Of a stretch of DNA of 64,000 bases, positions 8,246-18,615 are shown piece after piece. Source of the stretch: Elusimicrobiota bacterium (GTDB taxonomy: Bacteria > Elusimicrobiota > Elusimicrobia > UBA1565); assembly GCA_016196755.1 (NCBI GenBank), contig JACPXC010000020.1:1-64000 (forward strand). The letters run 5' to 3'. The notes beneath the pieces are model-generated. The model made no database searches, was not told where the DNA came from, and worked only from the letters and a program-made list of their open reading frames with translations. Each line of letters starts with the position of its first letter. Position 1 is the stretch's first letter. The position numbers and the translations under genes were made by a program.

Positions 8246-11200
8246 GTGAAGAAACCGGCGGCCGTCCTCCTGGCCCTGCTCCTCCTGCCCTGGCCCCCGT
8301 CCGCGGCCTTCGCGCAGGAAGACCCTGATCCGCCCGAGGAGCAGGTCGACCCGGTCCCGCCTACGCCGCCCCAGCTCGATCCGCTCTCCCAGCGGCTCAT
8401 GTCGCTCAACGAGCCCGGGACCAGCGTCGATTTCGCCGCGACGCGCGCGGCGCTGCTGCGCGTCGGCGACCCTGGGCGCCTGAGCGATATCGCCGCGCAG
8501 TTCGACTCCATCCTGCGCGGTGCCTCGCCGCGCGTGGTGGCCGGCCTCATCAATCTCCTCACCCCTGGGATACTTAAGCGGCTCGGGCCGCATCTGCCCG
8601 AAGGCTTCATGGAGCGGCTGCAGGCGGCCGGCCTTGACCCCAACGTTCAGGCGATGCTGGCGCCGATGCTGCCGCCCGACGGAGAAGAAGAGGAGGAGGA
8701 CGCCGGAGGCGGCGATGATGGCGCCCCGCCTGTCCTCGCCGAGGTCGCCCCGCTATCGGCCCCGCCGCCCGGCGCGCTGAACCCCGGCGCGCTCTTTGAC
8801 GGGATGGCCCTGGGGCCTTCGGCCGTCGCGCCGGGCATGGCCCCGCCCGAGGGACTGGATGTCCCGTCCATCCTCGACGCTTTCCTCAGAGACGACCCCA
8901 TGCGGTCCGTCCCGGGAGAGACCGGGCCTATCTCCGGCCGAGGCCAACTCGAGGCCGTCCTCCTGGGCATCCAGAACCGCCTGCGGAGTCCGGTCCCCTC
9001 CATGGAACCGATTCAATGGGCGCAGTATTTCCGGCTGACCGGGAACACGGCGGCGGCGGACTTGGCCGCCCAGGCCGTCATCGGCGAACTCATGGGTCCC
9101 GACGCGATGCGGCTGGCCGCTTGGAGGCGGTTTCCATGGCCTCATGAACGCGTCGTGGCCGGTCTGCTCGCTCGCCGTTCGCTGGATCAGCCGCTCACCG
9201 CGCAGCAAAACGACATACTGGACGCGGCGCTGGCGCGCAGAAGCGGCGAGGATGCCGCCGATGCCGGTCAGGTCGAGGCCAACCTTCTGGAGGTGGCCCG
9301 CCGCGAGAGAGAGCAGGCCGAGCGCGCGGAATTGTCGGCGTTGAGGCGCCTCCTGGCCGATGGACGGAACCTGGGTGCCAGCATGAATCTGACTCGCGAC
9401 CAGCTCAGGCGATTGGGACAGCTGCTCGGCTCGGTGGGCGGGGACGCCGGCATGGCGGGTGTCATCAGCGCCGTGCTCGACGGCACGGCCAGCGAGTCAC
9501 AGCGGAACCGCTTCTGGCTGCTCGACGCGCTCGGCTTCGACGCGGGGCTGGCCGAGCTGTGGGCGCGATTCGGATCGGACCCTCCGCTGTCGGCCGAAGA
9601 GCGCAACCGGCTCCATTACGCGGTCGTCACGCGGATCGTGGCCCGCATCGAGGGCTTGCGCGGCCTTTCGTCGCGGGGAGATTTCGACCAACAGCGCCTG
9701 ACCCGTCTGGACGCGCTCCTGCAGGACCACCTGCGCGCGGCCGGCCCAGGTTTCGCCCAGAGGAGGGCCGCGATCGGGAGGCTGGGCGCTACCATGGCGG
9801 CGCAATTGGCGGAGATCGGCCTGCGGCTCGAGGAGATCGCTCTGATCCCCGACCCGGAGCGGCGCCGGAGGGAGGAAGGCGCCCTCGGCGAGAGGCGCGT
9901 GAGGCAGTATCGCGAGACGGTCGAAGACCCGGCGCGCTGGACCAGGTTCCAGGCTGAGCACCTGCGCCCGTACGAGACCCGCTTGGAAGCCGAGGTGACG
10001 AGTGTCTTGTCCACGCTGGAAATCCGCATGGCCGCGCTCATGGCCGACCAGGCGCTCGCCGCGCGCGAGGGCCAGTTGCCCGCCTGGTTCGCCCGCTTCG
10101 AGCTCGAGGCGGAGGCGATGCTGGCACGGCTGCGTCAGGCCCGGGATTCCCTGGCCGCCCTCCGCGCGGAGGTCGATGAGCGCTATTACAGGCGTTCCAC
10201 CAGCATGTCGGACCTTCAACGCGACGCGATCGCAAGTCTGTTCGCCAGCCTGGGCGCTTCACAGACAAGGACCGCTCGCCGCTTCTTGGAGGTCCTGGAT
10301 GCCGGCCGCCTCAGTCCTCTGGGGCGGATCGCCGACTGGCGCGAGGTCGAGAGTCCGCAATGGGGGAGCGTTCTCGGCCGTTTGAACCTCCCGTCCGAGA
10401 GCCTGTGGGGCGCCGCCCTGCACCTCCATGAGATGCGGGCCAGGTTGGCGGAGTTCGCGGGTCCGGGTCAGACGTGGGCGGGCGGAGGGTTGGCCTCCTT
10501 GGACCGCGGCCTCGCCGCGTTGACGGTTCGGATCCGCCAAAGGGCTGTCGCCGACCTGGAGACGGCGCGTGAGCTCACCCCCGCCGGTCCCCGGCGGTTG
10601 GAGCGCCTGCGCGCGCTGGAACAGCTGACCGGCCTCGAGCAGCAGCTGCAAGGGGAGCAGAACCGAGCCTTGCGCGAGGCCTTTACGGCGGCCCTGCCGC
10701 TCTACCATCAGGAGCTTCGCCTCCATTATGACGCTACCTACGGAGTGGCCGGCGGGGCTCCGTCCGCCCCGGCCGTGCTGCGAGGCAACGAGCCCTTCGT
10801 GATGGATGCCCGGGTCCGCGCTCCGCTGCTCGATACGATGGCCTTGGCCGAGCTCCAGCGCTGGGCGCGGGTGTTGGTCCCGGGCACGTGGTTCTCGGAA
10901 GCCAGCCACCAGCGCTCCTTTGATCAGGCCCGGACGGAGGTCCACGCGGCCTTGGCGCGCCGCAGGGACGGCTTGATCGAGCGCTGGACGGCGTTGTCGC
11001 CGAGCGACCGCGCGCGGGCCCTGGAACGCGGGGAGTTCTCGCGCGGCGCGCTCTCCGTCATGGTCGCCTCCATGCGGGCCGGGCCGCCGCGCGATCAGGC
11101 CCTGGCGCTCCTGACTCTGGCGCAGCTTCGCCTCTTGGCTGACGACCTCTCCAGGCTCGCCGCGCGGACCCCATTGCAGGAGCAGCTGCTCACGCAAGTC

Positions 11201-14200
11201 CGGGCCGGGACCAGGAGGCTGATGGACCGCTGGTCGGGGCTGTCCGAGTCGGACCGCCAACGCGCTTTCGAAGCGGGGGAGATCTCACGGGACGATATCG
11301 CCGCTCTGGCGGGCTCCATGCCCGCGGGGCCGGCGCGCATCCATGCCCTGTCCCTCTTGACGCTAACCCAGCTCGGCACCCTCTCCTACGGTCTGGCCCG
11401 CCTTCCGACACGGACCCCGGCGCAGCAGGACCTCCTCACCCAGGTCCAAGCCCTCCTCCCCGCCAGGACCGTCGCCGTGGCCGATGACTGGCTGGCCATG
11501 TCCGCGGACCAGCGCAACCTGGCTTTGCTCGAGGGGCGCTTTCCGCGCGAAGACCACATGCGCATCATCTGGGACTTGGAACGGAGGCTGCGCGCCGTCG
11601 CCGTTCCGGCGGCCGGAAATCCCGCGGCCGCCCGGGAGGCCGCCTTGACCAGACTGTGGCTCGAGCGAGCCATCCACCGCTTACGCTGGAGCGCGATAGA
11701 CCCGGACCTCTATGCCGCCTTGCCGCGCACCCCCGGGCGCGCCGATCTGGCCCTGCTCGAGATCCTGCAGAGGCAAAGCCCGGAGCATCTCGCCACGCGC
11801 TGGCAGGACTGGGATCGCGGTCGGCAGCTCAGGGAGGCGGATGCGGTGATCAGGGGCTCCATCGCCACGGCTCCCATCGGTGTCCGGAGGACATTCGCGG
11901 AAGGAGAAGCCGCCGCGCTCGAGACCATGATCACGGAGTATCGCAGCGCGCTCCCGGACCTATCCCGCGCGCAGATTCTCGAGCATTTTTCCGTTCACGC
12001 CCGGCTCACGCCGCAAGGCGGGCTCAGCTTCAGCCTGGAGCTAAGACCGAACAGCCCGCTCAGGGCGCTGCAATCGCTGCAATTCCTGACCGCCGGCGGG
12101 AGCCAGGATACCTATCACGACACCCCGACCGCTTATTTTCGCGATCCCCGAATCCGCCCTCCGGGAACCACGGCCGAGCGCCTGGCCTGGCTCGCCGAGG
12201 TGGGGCTGGTGGGGCACCATGATCCAAGCCTCTACCGAGCCACCTCGCGGGCCGCGGCGACGGACGCGACGTTGGATGTCACCTATCTGACGCCGGTCGG
12301 ACTGGCGCGCGGGGTCGCCTTCACCAGCCTTAGGACCTTGGTCACGCAGGTCGGGGCCCGGGCGGCAGCCAGGCACCTCGCCGTCCGGGGGCTCCAGGTC
12401 ATGGGCGTGGGGGCGAGCTTCGGCGCCGGTTTCTACGGGGCCGGGGTCGTCGCGGCGCGGATGGACGGCTTGAACGTCAACTTCACGCTGGCAGGTCTGA
12501 CGGAGCACATGTTCATGGGCGCTGTCCTGGCGCCCGTCTTCGCGCTCAACCCGTCGGCCGCCCTGCCGATGGCCGCCCACGGCATGCAGGGCGTCTCGGA
12601 ATCCCTCCAGCGCGGACACACCTATACCGCGATCTTGGGCGCGGCCCAGACGGCGCTGATGGGAGTGATGGTCTATAGGCACGCGCGCGCCAGCCGGCCT
12701 TCCAGGGCTCCCGGGGCCCCGGAGGGGCCCACGCCGTACGAAACCCTCGGGCTTCGGCCGGGTGCCAGTCGGGCGGAAGTCCGAGCCGCGTTTCGGCGCG
12801 AAGCGTTTCGATGGCACCCGGACCGGAATCCGGGCGACGCCGCGGCCGTGGCGAGATTCAAAGCCATCGTCGAGGCGCACGAGGCCTTGTTCAGGGTCTT
12901 CAACAGCGGGGCTCCCTCCGCGGGACCGGCTCCCGCGCCGGCAACCGCGGCTGGCCCGGCAGCGGCTCCCGGGTCCTTGGTCTTGCTTACCGGGACCTCG
13001 GCGCCGGCGGCGCCTTCCGCCCTGGCCCTTCCGCGGCCGTTCCTCGCCCCGCCCGCCGTTTCAGCGGCGCCGGCTGCCGGAATCCGCGTCCCCGGCACCG
13101 AGATGGCCGGGCGCCAGGTCGCGGCCCGGCGCTCGATGGCCGACCTGGTCCGAGACCTCTTTGGCCAGCGTCCCCAGAACCCTAACGGCGTCGTCGACCC
13201 GGCGCGCCTCATAGAGCATCTCGAGGACATCGGCGCGCTTCCCAGCGCGCCGGTGGCGCGCCGGACCCGTCTCGAAGCGTTCGTCCGGGCACACATGGGC
13301 CTGGAAGGCCCCATCGAGCTGAGTGCGCCCACCACGACGCCCTTGTCCGGGGACCAGGTCTACCTGGTGCGCCAAGCCGGGAACATCGTGGCCGTCGTCA
13401 AGGTCTTCGCCTCGCGCAGCGCCAGCGCCACCTTGGTCAATGAGCTCGGCGGCGCGGAGGCCGTCGGCCGCCTGGGCCTGGCACGCTCGGCGCCGGTGGG
13501 AGCGCACGGCGCCTTCCGGGCCGGGCCAGGCGAGATGGTCTACCTCATGGAGGCGGCGATCGGACGGGACGTCTACGCCGCCCTCAGCGCGGTCGGCCGG
13601 GCGCGGGGCGCCGAGGCCCGCGGCCGGGCGATGGTCGAGGCCCAGGCCGACGTCGTGGCCGTCGCCGAGGCCATGGGCGAGCTGCACCGTGTCAGCCGAA
13701 CCCCGTCGGTCGCTCCCGAGACGAGCGTGTACGATGTCGTTGGCGCGCGCCGCATGCTGGAGGGCCTGCGCGCGGACCTTTCCGGAGACGTTTATCAGAG
13801 CCTGCTAAGCCATTTCGAGCGCCTGGCCCCGGCGGTGGAGGGCGGAGGCGGCCCGGGAGCCCTCACCCACGGAGACGCACATCCAGGGAATTTCTTCGTG
13901 CGCAACGGGCGCGTGACCCTTATCGACCTGGAGACCGCCATGTACTCTTTGGACCCCCAGGGCCGGGGGGCGGGCAACCCCGCCGCCGACATCGGGCGGT
14001 TCCTGGAGGCCATGCGGCTCAACAACGTCACGCGCGGACACAACCTCACGGGGGGGGAGCTTGCCGCTCTCGAGCGGGCCTTCGTCGACGCCTACGCGCG
14101 GGAATCAGGTTTGGCGCCGGGCTCGCTGCGCAACCAGGTGGCCTTCTATCGGCTTCGCCTGACGCTCGTCGCGATGAGCCGCGACCCCGTGAACCGGGCG

Positions 14201-14260
14201 CGTTACATCGAATCCGCGCGCTTGCTGCTGGCCGAGCTCGACGCGCTCGGCGCGCGCTAG
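8246..14260 (+). CDS. Giant exported helical protein with J domain and APH-like kinase domain
   Basis: A 2004-aa protein from GTG 8246, with GGAGG just upstream. A signal peptide (1-24) leads into a Pro/Ala-rich segment (to about 190) and a long, mostly helical body (190-1300). The body contains about three tandem 82-86-residue repeats marked by Trp914, Trp996 and Trp1082. Hydrophobic helices at about 1345-1480 precede a J domain (1496-1555, HPD at 1524-1526). After a linker comes a phosphotransferase/choline-kinase-like fold with Lys1719, His1875-Gly-Asp1877...Asn1882 and Asp1894 (L-I-D-L-E). J domains activate Hsp70-type ATPases, so this end is probably cytoplasmic with the body outside. 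Substrate unknown. Two further giants in the window share the layout. Confidence 0.8.
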   Translation: MKKPAAVLLALLLLPWPPSAAFAQEDPDPPEEQVDPVPPTPPQLDPLSQRLMSLNEPGTSVDFAATRAALLRVGDPGRLSDIAAQFDSILRGASPRVVAGLINLLTPGILKRLGPHLPEGFMERLQAAGLDPNVQAMLAPMLPPDGEEEEEDAGGGDDGAPPVLAEVAPLSAPPPGALNPGALFDGMALGPSAVAPGMAPPEGLDVPSILDAFLRDDPMRSVPGETGPISGRGQLEAVLLGIQNRLRSPVPSMEPIQWAQYFRLTGNTAAADLAAQAVIGELMGPDAMRLAAWRRFPWPHERVVAGLLARRSLDQPLTAQQNDILDAALARRSGEDAADAGQVEANLLEVARREREQAERAELSALRRLLADGRNLGASMNLTRDQLRRLGQLLGSVGGDAGMAGVISAVLDGTASESQRNRFWLLDALGFDAGLAELWARFGSDPPLSAEERNRLHYAVVTRIVARIEGLRGLSSRGDFDQQRLTRLDALLQDHLRAAGPGFAQRRAAIGRLGATMAAQLAEIGLRLEEIALIPDPERRRREEGALGERRVRQYRETVEDPARWTRFQAEHLRPYETRLEAEVTSVLSTLEIRMAALMADQALAAREGQLPAWFARFELEAEAMLARLRQARDSLAALRAEVDERYYRRSTSMSDLQRDAIASLFASLGASQTRTARRFLEVLDAGRLSPLGRIADWREVESPQWGSVLGRLNLPSESLWGAALHLHEMRARLAEFAGPGQTWAGGGLASLDRGLAALTVRIRQRAVADLETARELTPAGPRRLERLRALEQLTGLEQQLQGEQNRALREAFTAALPLYHQELRLHYDATYGVAGGAPSAPAVLRGNEPFVMDARVRAPLLDTMALAELQRWARVLVPGTWFSEASHQRSFDQARTEVHAALARRRDGLIERWTALSPSDRARALERGEFSRGALSVMVASMRAGPPRDQALALLTLAQLRLLADDLSRLAARTPLQEQLLTQVRAGTRRLMDRWSGLSESDRQRAFEAGEISRDDIAALAGSMPAGPARIHALSLLTLTQLGTLSYGLARLPTRTPAQQDLLTQVQALLPARTVAVADDWLAMSADQRNLALLEGRFPREDHMRIIWDLERRLRAVAVPAAGNPAAAREAALTRLWLERAIHRLRWSAIDPDLYAALPRTPGRADLALLEILQRQSPEHLATRWQDWDRGRQLREADAVIRGSIATAPIGVRRTFAEGEAAALETMITEYRSALPDLSRAQILEHFSVHARLTPQGGLSFSLELRPNSPLRALQSLQFLTAGGSQDTYHDTPTAYFRDPRIRPPGTTAERLAWLAEVGLVGHHDPSLYRATSRAAATDATLDVTYLTPVGLARGVAFTSLRTLVTQVGARAAARHLAVRGLQVMGVGASFGAGFYGAGVVAARMDGLNVNFTLAGLTEHMFMGAVLAPVFALNPSAALPMAAHGMQGVSESLQRGHTYTAILGAAQTALMGVMVYRHARASRPSRAPGAPEGPTPYETLGLRPGASRAEVRAAFRREAFRWHPDRNPGDAAAVARFKAIVEAHEALFRVFNSGAPSAGPAPAPATAAGPAAAPGSLVLLTGTSAPAAPSALALPRPFLAPPAVSAAPAAGIRVPGTEMAGRQVAARRSMADLVRDLFGQRPQNPNGVVDPARLIEHLEDIGALPSAPVARRTRLEAFVRAHMGLEGPIELSAPTTTPLSGDQVYLVRQAGNIVAVVKVFASRSASATLVNELGGAEAVGRLGLARSAPVGAHGAFRAGPGEMVYLMEAAIGRDVYAALSAVGRARGAEARGRAMVEAQADVVAVAEAMGELHRVSRTPSVAPETSVYDVVGARRMLEGLRADLSGDVYQSLLSHFERLAPAVEGGGGPGALTHGDAHPGNFFVRNGRVTLIDLETAMYSLDPQGRGAGNPAADIGRFLEAMRLNNVTRGHNLTGGELAALERAFVDAYARESGLAPGSLRNQVAFYRLRLTLVAMSRDPVNRARYIESARLLLAELDALGAR
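10973..11590 (+). repeat. Three tandem ~84-residue protein repeats
   Basis: Within the 2004-aa protein, three consecutive units begin L-I-E-R-W / L-M-D-R-W / V-A-D-D-W. Each continues L-S-x-S-D-R-x-R-A followed by an E-x-G-E-[FI]-S-R segment. The first two also share ALxLLTLxQL and R-T-P-x-Q-[EQ]-x-L-L-T-Q-V. The third is shorter and more diverged. Confidence 0.6.
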
Positions 14261-14315
14261 AGCCGGTCGAAACGCCGCCTGTCGCGCCCCCCTGGCGCGC
14301 CGGCCGTGCCGGGGC

Positions 14316-14321
14316 TATCCT
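14316..14321 (+). promoter_or_regulatory. -10 box (TATCCT)
   Basis: TATCCT ends 6 nt before the ATG at 14328. A weak TGGCGC lies 17 nt upstream (14293-14298). Confidence 0.45.
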
Positions 14322-14327
14322 GATGGC

Positions 14328-15914
14328 ATGCCGGCTCTCAGCCGCCTTCTCCTGGTCCTGGCCTTCGCGCTCTCCGTCGCGGCGCCCGCGATCAAGGCCG
14401 AGGAGGGCTTCAAGAAGAATCTGCTGAGGCCAGACAGCGGCTACCAGAAGAATCCTTGGGACGGATTCACTCCCTGGAAGCCCGGCGAGTCGCAGGAGGA
14501 TTACGCGGCGCGCAAGGCGCGCTTCGCGGCAAAATACGGTCCCTATCGGCCCGGCAGCCCGCCGGCCTCGCCGGTGCCGGAGACTCCCGGCGCCGAGCCT
14601 CCGACGGATACCCCAACGCCGACTCCCACGCCGGATCCTGCCCCGGAAGCCTCGGAAACGACTCCTCCGGGCGGCGTCGAGCCCGCCGAGCTCTCCGGGT
14701 CGGAGTCCGATCCGCTGACCGGCCCCGCGGCGCAGGATCCTAACGGGGGGCTGGACGTCGCCCCGCCGGCCTTGGGTTCGGGCTCCGAGTCGGACGGCGA
14801 GTCCGGCGCCGCGGCGGCCACTCCGCAGGCCCAGTCCCGCGCTCGGGCGCGGACGCGGGCGCGGGACATGGGCCGGGCGCTCGAGCAGTTCGGCGATCCG
14901 GAGGAAGCCGGCGGGCCCGAAGGAGGGCCGGAAGGCGGCCCCGGTGCGGGCGGCCCGCGCGGCGGCGGACTCGGCCTCGGCGGTGGACCGGCCGCGAAGC
15001 CCCCGGCCGGCATGGCCGAGACGGGCGGCTCCGAGGAGCCGACGATCGAGTCGACGCCGCTCATGAGCGGCGGCGGCGCGCCGCCCAAGCTCGACCCGGC
15101 CAACCCCGCCACCAACGAGGACCTCAGGCTGGCCGCGTCCAGCTTCTCCACTCCCTTCCAGGAACTGGGGCTCAAGATGGCCCAGGGGCCGGCCAACCGC
15201 CCGGCGGTAGTGCGCGCGGACGGCCGCCCGGCCGCGCCGGCGGAGGTGGCGCGGCTCAAGGAGCGCATCCGGAAGGAGCCCGCGGCGCTGAGCCAGTATC
15301 CGGCGATGTTCCGCACCGTGCCGCGGACGGAGTATGAGGGGCTCAAGTCCCAGTACAGCGCCGGTGCCGGCGCCTCGCCGGATTTCAAGGACGTCGGCCT
15401 GAGCGAGGCTCAGCGCGACTTCAACTGGTCGCAGTCCTGCGACCGGGTCTCGGGCAAATGCAACCGCAACGCGGGGGACTCCTACAAGAAGGGGACCTAC
15501 GTGTCGCCCGAGGACCTGGCGCGCATCGCCAAGAAGCTGAGCTCCTTGGCGGGGGCCCCGACCGGTCCCAAGTCTCAGATGGGCGGCTTTTCGCTCTCGG
15601 GTCTGCTCAACAAGCTCAAGAACGGCGCGGCGTCGGCGCCGGCCCCGGAAATCGCCGAGGCGGGTTTCATGGCCGCCCCGGCCGAGGGCTGGTCGTCGCT
15701 GCCGCGCTTGTTCGGCTTCGGCCGGCGGGCCGCGCCGGCCGCTCTGCCGGCCGGCCGGCCGGCGCCCACGAACACCGACTATATCCCCGAGGAGCTCGCC
15801 GCCGCGCGGCCCCAGCCCCCGGCGCCCGTCCGCCGCATGCCGCTCTGGCCGTGGCTGGCCGCTCTGGGCGGCGGGATCATCGCCGTCACCCTCCTCAAGC
15901 GCGACCGGGACTGA
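14328..15914 (+). CDS. Exported Pro/Gly-rich protein with C-terminal membrane anchor
   Basis: A 528-aa protein of unknown family. The signal peptide (1-24, ending IKA-EE) is followed by a conserved-looking short block rich in K, W and Y (GFKKNLLRPDSGYQKNPWDG). A Pro/Thr/Glu/Gly-rich linker follows (about 75-250), then a folded segment (about 255-420) with a close Cys pair (S-C-D-R-V-S-G-K-C) that could form a disulphide. The C-terminus is a single hydrophobic helix ending K-R-D-R-D, like a tail anchor or sorting signal. It follows the 2004-aa gene by 67 nt with its own -10 box. Confidence 0.7.
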   Translation: MPALSRLLLVLAFALSVAAPAIKAEEGFKKNLLRPDSGYQKNPWDGFTPWKPGESQEDYAARKARFAAKYGPYRPGSPPASPVPETPGAEPPTDTPTPTPTPDPAPEASETTPPGGVEPAELSGSESDPLTGPAAQDPNGGLDVAPPALGSGSESDGESGAAAATPQAQSRARARTRARDMGRALEQFGDPEEAGGPEGGPEGGPGAGGPRGGGLGLGGGPAAKPPAGMAETGGSEEPTIESTPLMSGGGAPPKLDPANPATNEDLRLAASSFSTPFQELGLKMAQGPANRPAVVRADGRPAAPAEVARLKERIRKEPAALSQYPAMFRTVPRTEYEGLKSQYSAGAGASPDFKDVGLSEAQRDFNWSQSCDRVSGKCNRNAGDSYKKGTYVSPEDLARIAKKLSSLAGAPTGPKSQMGGFSLSGLLNKLKNGAASAPAPEIAEAGFMAAPAEGWSSLPRLFGFGRRAAPAALPAGRPAPTNTDYIPEELAAARPQPPAPVRRMPLWPWLAALGGGIIAVTLLKRDRD

Positions 15915-15970
15915 GCCGCGTCCGCGCGGCCCTAGGACTTTGAGCCCACGATGAGTTCGCGGGCTTCCCT

Positions 15971-15976
15971 TATAAT
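15971..15976 (+). promoter_or_regulatory. -10 box (consensus TATAAT)
   Basis: A perfect TATAAT ends 8 nt before the ATG at 15985. No good -35 at 16-18 nt. Confidence 0.55.
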
Positions 15977-15984
15977 CTTAAGTC

Positions 15985-16737
15985 ATGACATACTTCTTCG
16001 TCGTCTTCCTCGCCTACCAGACCCCGCTCAACATCCCGCGCGGCTCGCATACCGCGGCGGTTTTCGCGCGGACCACGGCCGACGGCCGCCCCGTGGAGGC
16101 CTTCACGATCAGCTGGCTGCCGACGCGCCTGGGCACGGACCCGCGCGAGGCCATCTTCCTCCTGCAGCGCCCCGAGCCGGGCCGGAACTACTCGGTGGCC
16201 GAGACCCTGGAGCAGGGTTCGGTCCGGAGCCGCCAGCTCAGGCGCTGGGGGCCGTTCCAGATCCGTCCCGAGGTCTACACGCGCGCCCTGGAGCGCCATC
16301 ATCAACTCAACTCGGGCCGCATCCAGTACACCGTCCTCGACCACGCCGCGCGAGGGGCGGTCAACTGCATCCACGCGCTGGCCGGCGCCGTCGACGCCGT
16401 CCCGCTCGTCACCGGCTTCAAGCGCGGCTTCGCCGCCACGCGGGCCGTCCTCGGACACTTCCTCGGCGACGACCCCCAGCGCCGCTTCGTGCGCTACCCC
16501 GTGGTGCACGAGTGGCTGTCCGGGCCGCTGGGCGTGGCGGGCGTTCCGCATGCCGCGGCGCTCCCTTATAGAGGAAGCACGGTGGCATTGTCCGAGCTCG
16601 AGAGCCGCGGCGTCGTGCGCCGCGAGCTCGCCGCGGGGGCGCTCTTCGCCCCCGAGGTCGGGGTCCGGCTCCTGCCGCCCGAGGCGCTCACGCCCGCGGG
16701 CTGGGCGCCGGCCCTGCCCGGCCCCGTCTCGCGCTAG
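15985..16737 (+). CDS. LRAT-like / permuted papain-fold protein (putative)
   Basis: A 250-aa protein with no certain family. His22 lies in an N-terminal strand (RGSHTAAVFAR) and Cys128 in the phrase VNCIHAL. That order, His before Cys with an N-C-x-H motif, is seen in LRAT/HRASLS acyltransferases and other circularly permuted NlpC/P60 enzymes, whose signature is N-C-E-H-F. Such enzymes hydrolyse or transfer acyl or peptide groups. The protein has no clear signal peptide, although its first residues are hydrophobic. The fold assignment is inference from two short motifs. Neighbours do not suggest a substrate. Confidence 0.55.
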   Translation: MTYFFVVFLAYQTPLNIPRGSHTAAVFARTTADGRPVEAFTISWLPTRLGTDPREAIFLLQRPEPGRNYSVAETLEQGSVRSRQLRRWGPFQIRPEVYTRALERHHQLNSGRIQYTVLDHAARGAVNCIHALAGAVDAVPLVTGFKRGFAATRAVLGHFLGDDPQRRFVRYPVVHEWLSGPLGVAGVPHAAALPYRGSTVALSELESRGVVRRELAAGALFAPEVGVRLLPPEALTPAGWAPALPGPVSR

Positions 16738-16755
16738 GCGCCCGGCCTAGTTTCG

Positions 16756-16761
16756 TATCAT
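16756..16761 (+). promoter_or_regulatory. -10 box (TATCAT) of cstA
   Basis: TATCAT ends 6 nt before the GTG start at 16768. No Shine-Dalgarno sequence fits in the gap. Confidence 0.45.
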
Positions 16762-16767
16762 GACGGC

Positions 16768-18615
16768 GTGAACGCCGCGCCGTTCCTCGTCGTCGCGCTG
16801 TGCGTGATGGCGCTGGGCTACCGCTACTACAGCGCCTTCATTGCGGCCAAACTGCTGGTCCTCGACGACTCCCGCGTCACGCCGGCCCACCGGCTCGAGG
16901 ACGGCAGCAACTACCATCCGACCAACAAGTGGGTGCTCTTCGGCCACCACTTCGCGGCCATCTCGGGGGCGGGGCCGCTGATCGGCCCGGTGCTGGCCGC
17001 CCAGTTCGGCTTCCTGCCGGGCTTCCTCTGGCTGCTTGGCGGGGTGGTGCTGGCCGGGGCGGTCCACGACTTCATGATCCTCGGCTTGTCGATCCGCCAC
17101 GACGGGCGCTCGCTGGCCGAGATCGCCCGCCGCGAGGTCAGCCCCCTGGCCGGGATGGTGGCCTCGGCGGCGATCCTGCTCATCATCGTCATCGCGCTGG
17201 CCGGCCTCGGCATCGCCGTGGTCAACGCCCTGCACGACAGCGCCTGGGGCACCTTCACGATCGGCGCGACCATCCCCATCGCGCTGTTCGTCGGCCTCTA
17301 CATGTACCGCTTGCGGCCCGGCAAGATCGCCGAGGCCAGCGTCTTGGGCGTCTTGGCCGTGCTGGTCGCCGTGGTGGCGGGGGCCAAGGTGCAGGCCTCG
17401 AGCTGGGCTCCCTTGTTCACGCTGACCAAGGGGCAGATCACCGGCTCCATGGCCGTCTACGGCTTCGTGGCCTCGGTGCTCCCGGTCTGGCTGCTGCTCT
17501 GCCCGCGCGACTACCTGAGCTCGTACATGAAGATCGGGACGATCTTCGCGCTCGTCGCCGGCACCGTGATCGTCATGCCCGCCATCAAGATGCCGATGCT
17601 GACCCCCTTCATGGACGGCGGCGGGCCGATCATCCCCGGCAAGGCCTTCCCGTTCGTCTTCATCACGATCGCCTGCGGGGCGATCTCGGGCTTCCACGGC
17701 TTGGTGGCCTCCGGGACGACCCCCAAGATGATCGGGCGCGAGTCCGACGCCCGCGCCATCGGCTACGGGGCCATGCTGCTCGAGGGCCTGGTCGGCATCG
17801 TGGCCCTGATCGCCGCCTCCGCGCTCGAGCCCGGCGACTATTTCGCGATCAACGTTCCCGTCGAGCGCTTCGCGGCGCTGGGCATGCCGGCCGTCCACCT
17901 GCCCGAGCTCTCGGCCGCCGTCGGCGAGGAGTTGGCGGGCCGGACCGGCGGAGCGGTCTCGCTGGCGGTGGGCTTTGCGGGGATCTTCTCGGCCCTGCCC
18001 GGCCTCAAGGGGTGGACGGCGTACTGGTACCACTACGCCATCATGTTCGAGGCGCTCTTCATCCTCACGACGATCGACACCGGTACGCGCGTGGGGCGCT
18101 TCCTGCTCCAGGAGTTCCTGGGGCGCTTCTGGGCGCCGTTCAAGCGCCCGGACTGGGTGCCGGGCTCGGTGCTCGCTACGGGCCTCCTCGTGGGGGCCTG
18201 GTCGTATTTGATCGTCACCGGCAGCATCGCCACGATCTGGCCGATGTTCGGGGTGGCCAACCAGCTTTTGGCCGCGGTCTCCTTGAGCGTGGCCACGACG
18301 GCGCTGATCAACGCCGGCAAGGCGCGCTACGCCTGGGTGACCGGCCTGCCCTTCGTGTTCGTGACGGTCACCACGCTGGCCGGGGGCTGGCTCAACATCA
18401 CGCGGACCTTCCTGCCGCTGGCGCGGGCCCCCGAGACCCGCCTCCAGGGCGTCGTGGACCTGACCCTGACCGTCCTCATCATGGCCTGCGCGGTGCTGAT
18501 CCTCGGCGAGGCCGCGCGGCGGATCGCCCGCGTGCGCGCGGGCAAGGCCGAGCCGGCGCCGGACGACGCTCCCTTCGCGCTGGGGAAGCCCGGCATGCCC
18601 ACCGGCTGTTGTTAG
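16768..18615 (+). CDS. cstA: CstA-family carbon-starvation transporter
   Basis: A 615-aa inner-membrane protein with about 16 hydrophobic helices. The CstA hallmark lies near the N-terminus (D-G[28 protein letters not shown]). Characterised relatives take up pyruvate or peptides during starvation. It is shorter than the E. coli proteins (about 700 aa), like many CstA homologues outside enterics. The start is GTG 16768, directly after a -10 box. The last four bases overlap the 3' end of the convergent gene. Substrate is not determinable here. Confidence 0.9.
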   Translation: MNAAPFLVVALCVMALGYRYYSAFIAAKLLVLDDSRVTPAHRLEDGSNYHPTNKWVLFGHHFAAISGAGPLIGPVLAAQFGFLPGFLWLLGGVVLAGAVHDFMILGLSIRHDGRSLAEIARREVSPLAGMVASAAILLIIVIALAGLGIAVVNALHDSAWGTFTIGATIPIALFVGLYMYRLRPGKIAEASVLGVLAVLVAVVAGAKVQASSWAPLFTLTKGQITGSMAVYGFVASVLPVWLLLCPRDYLSSYMKIGTIFALVAGTVIVMPAIKMPMLTPFMDGGGPIIPGKAFPFVFITIACGAISGFHGLVASGTTPKMIGRESDARAIGYGAMLLEGLVGIVALIAASALEPGDYFAINVPVERFAALGMPAVHLPELSAAVGEELAGRTGGAVSLAVGFAGIFSALPGLKGWTAYWYHYAIMFEALFILTTIDTGTRVGRFLLQEFLGRFWAPFKRPDWVPGSVLATGLLVGAWSYLIVTGSIATIWPMFGVANQLLAAVSLSVATTALINAGKARYAWVTGLPFVFVTVTTLAGGWLNITRTFLPLARAPETRLQGVVDLTLTVLIMACAVLILGEAARRIARVRAGKAEPAPDDAPFALGKPGMPTGCC

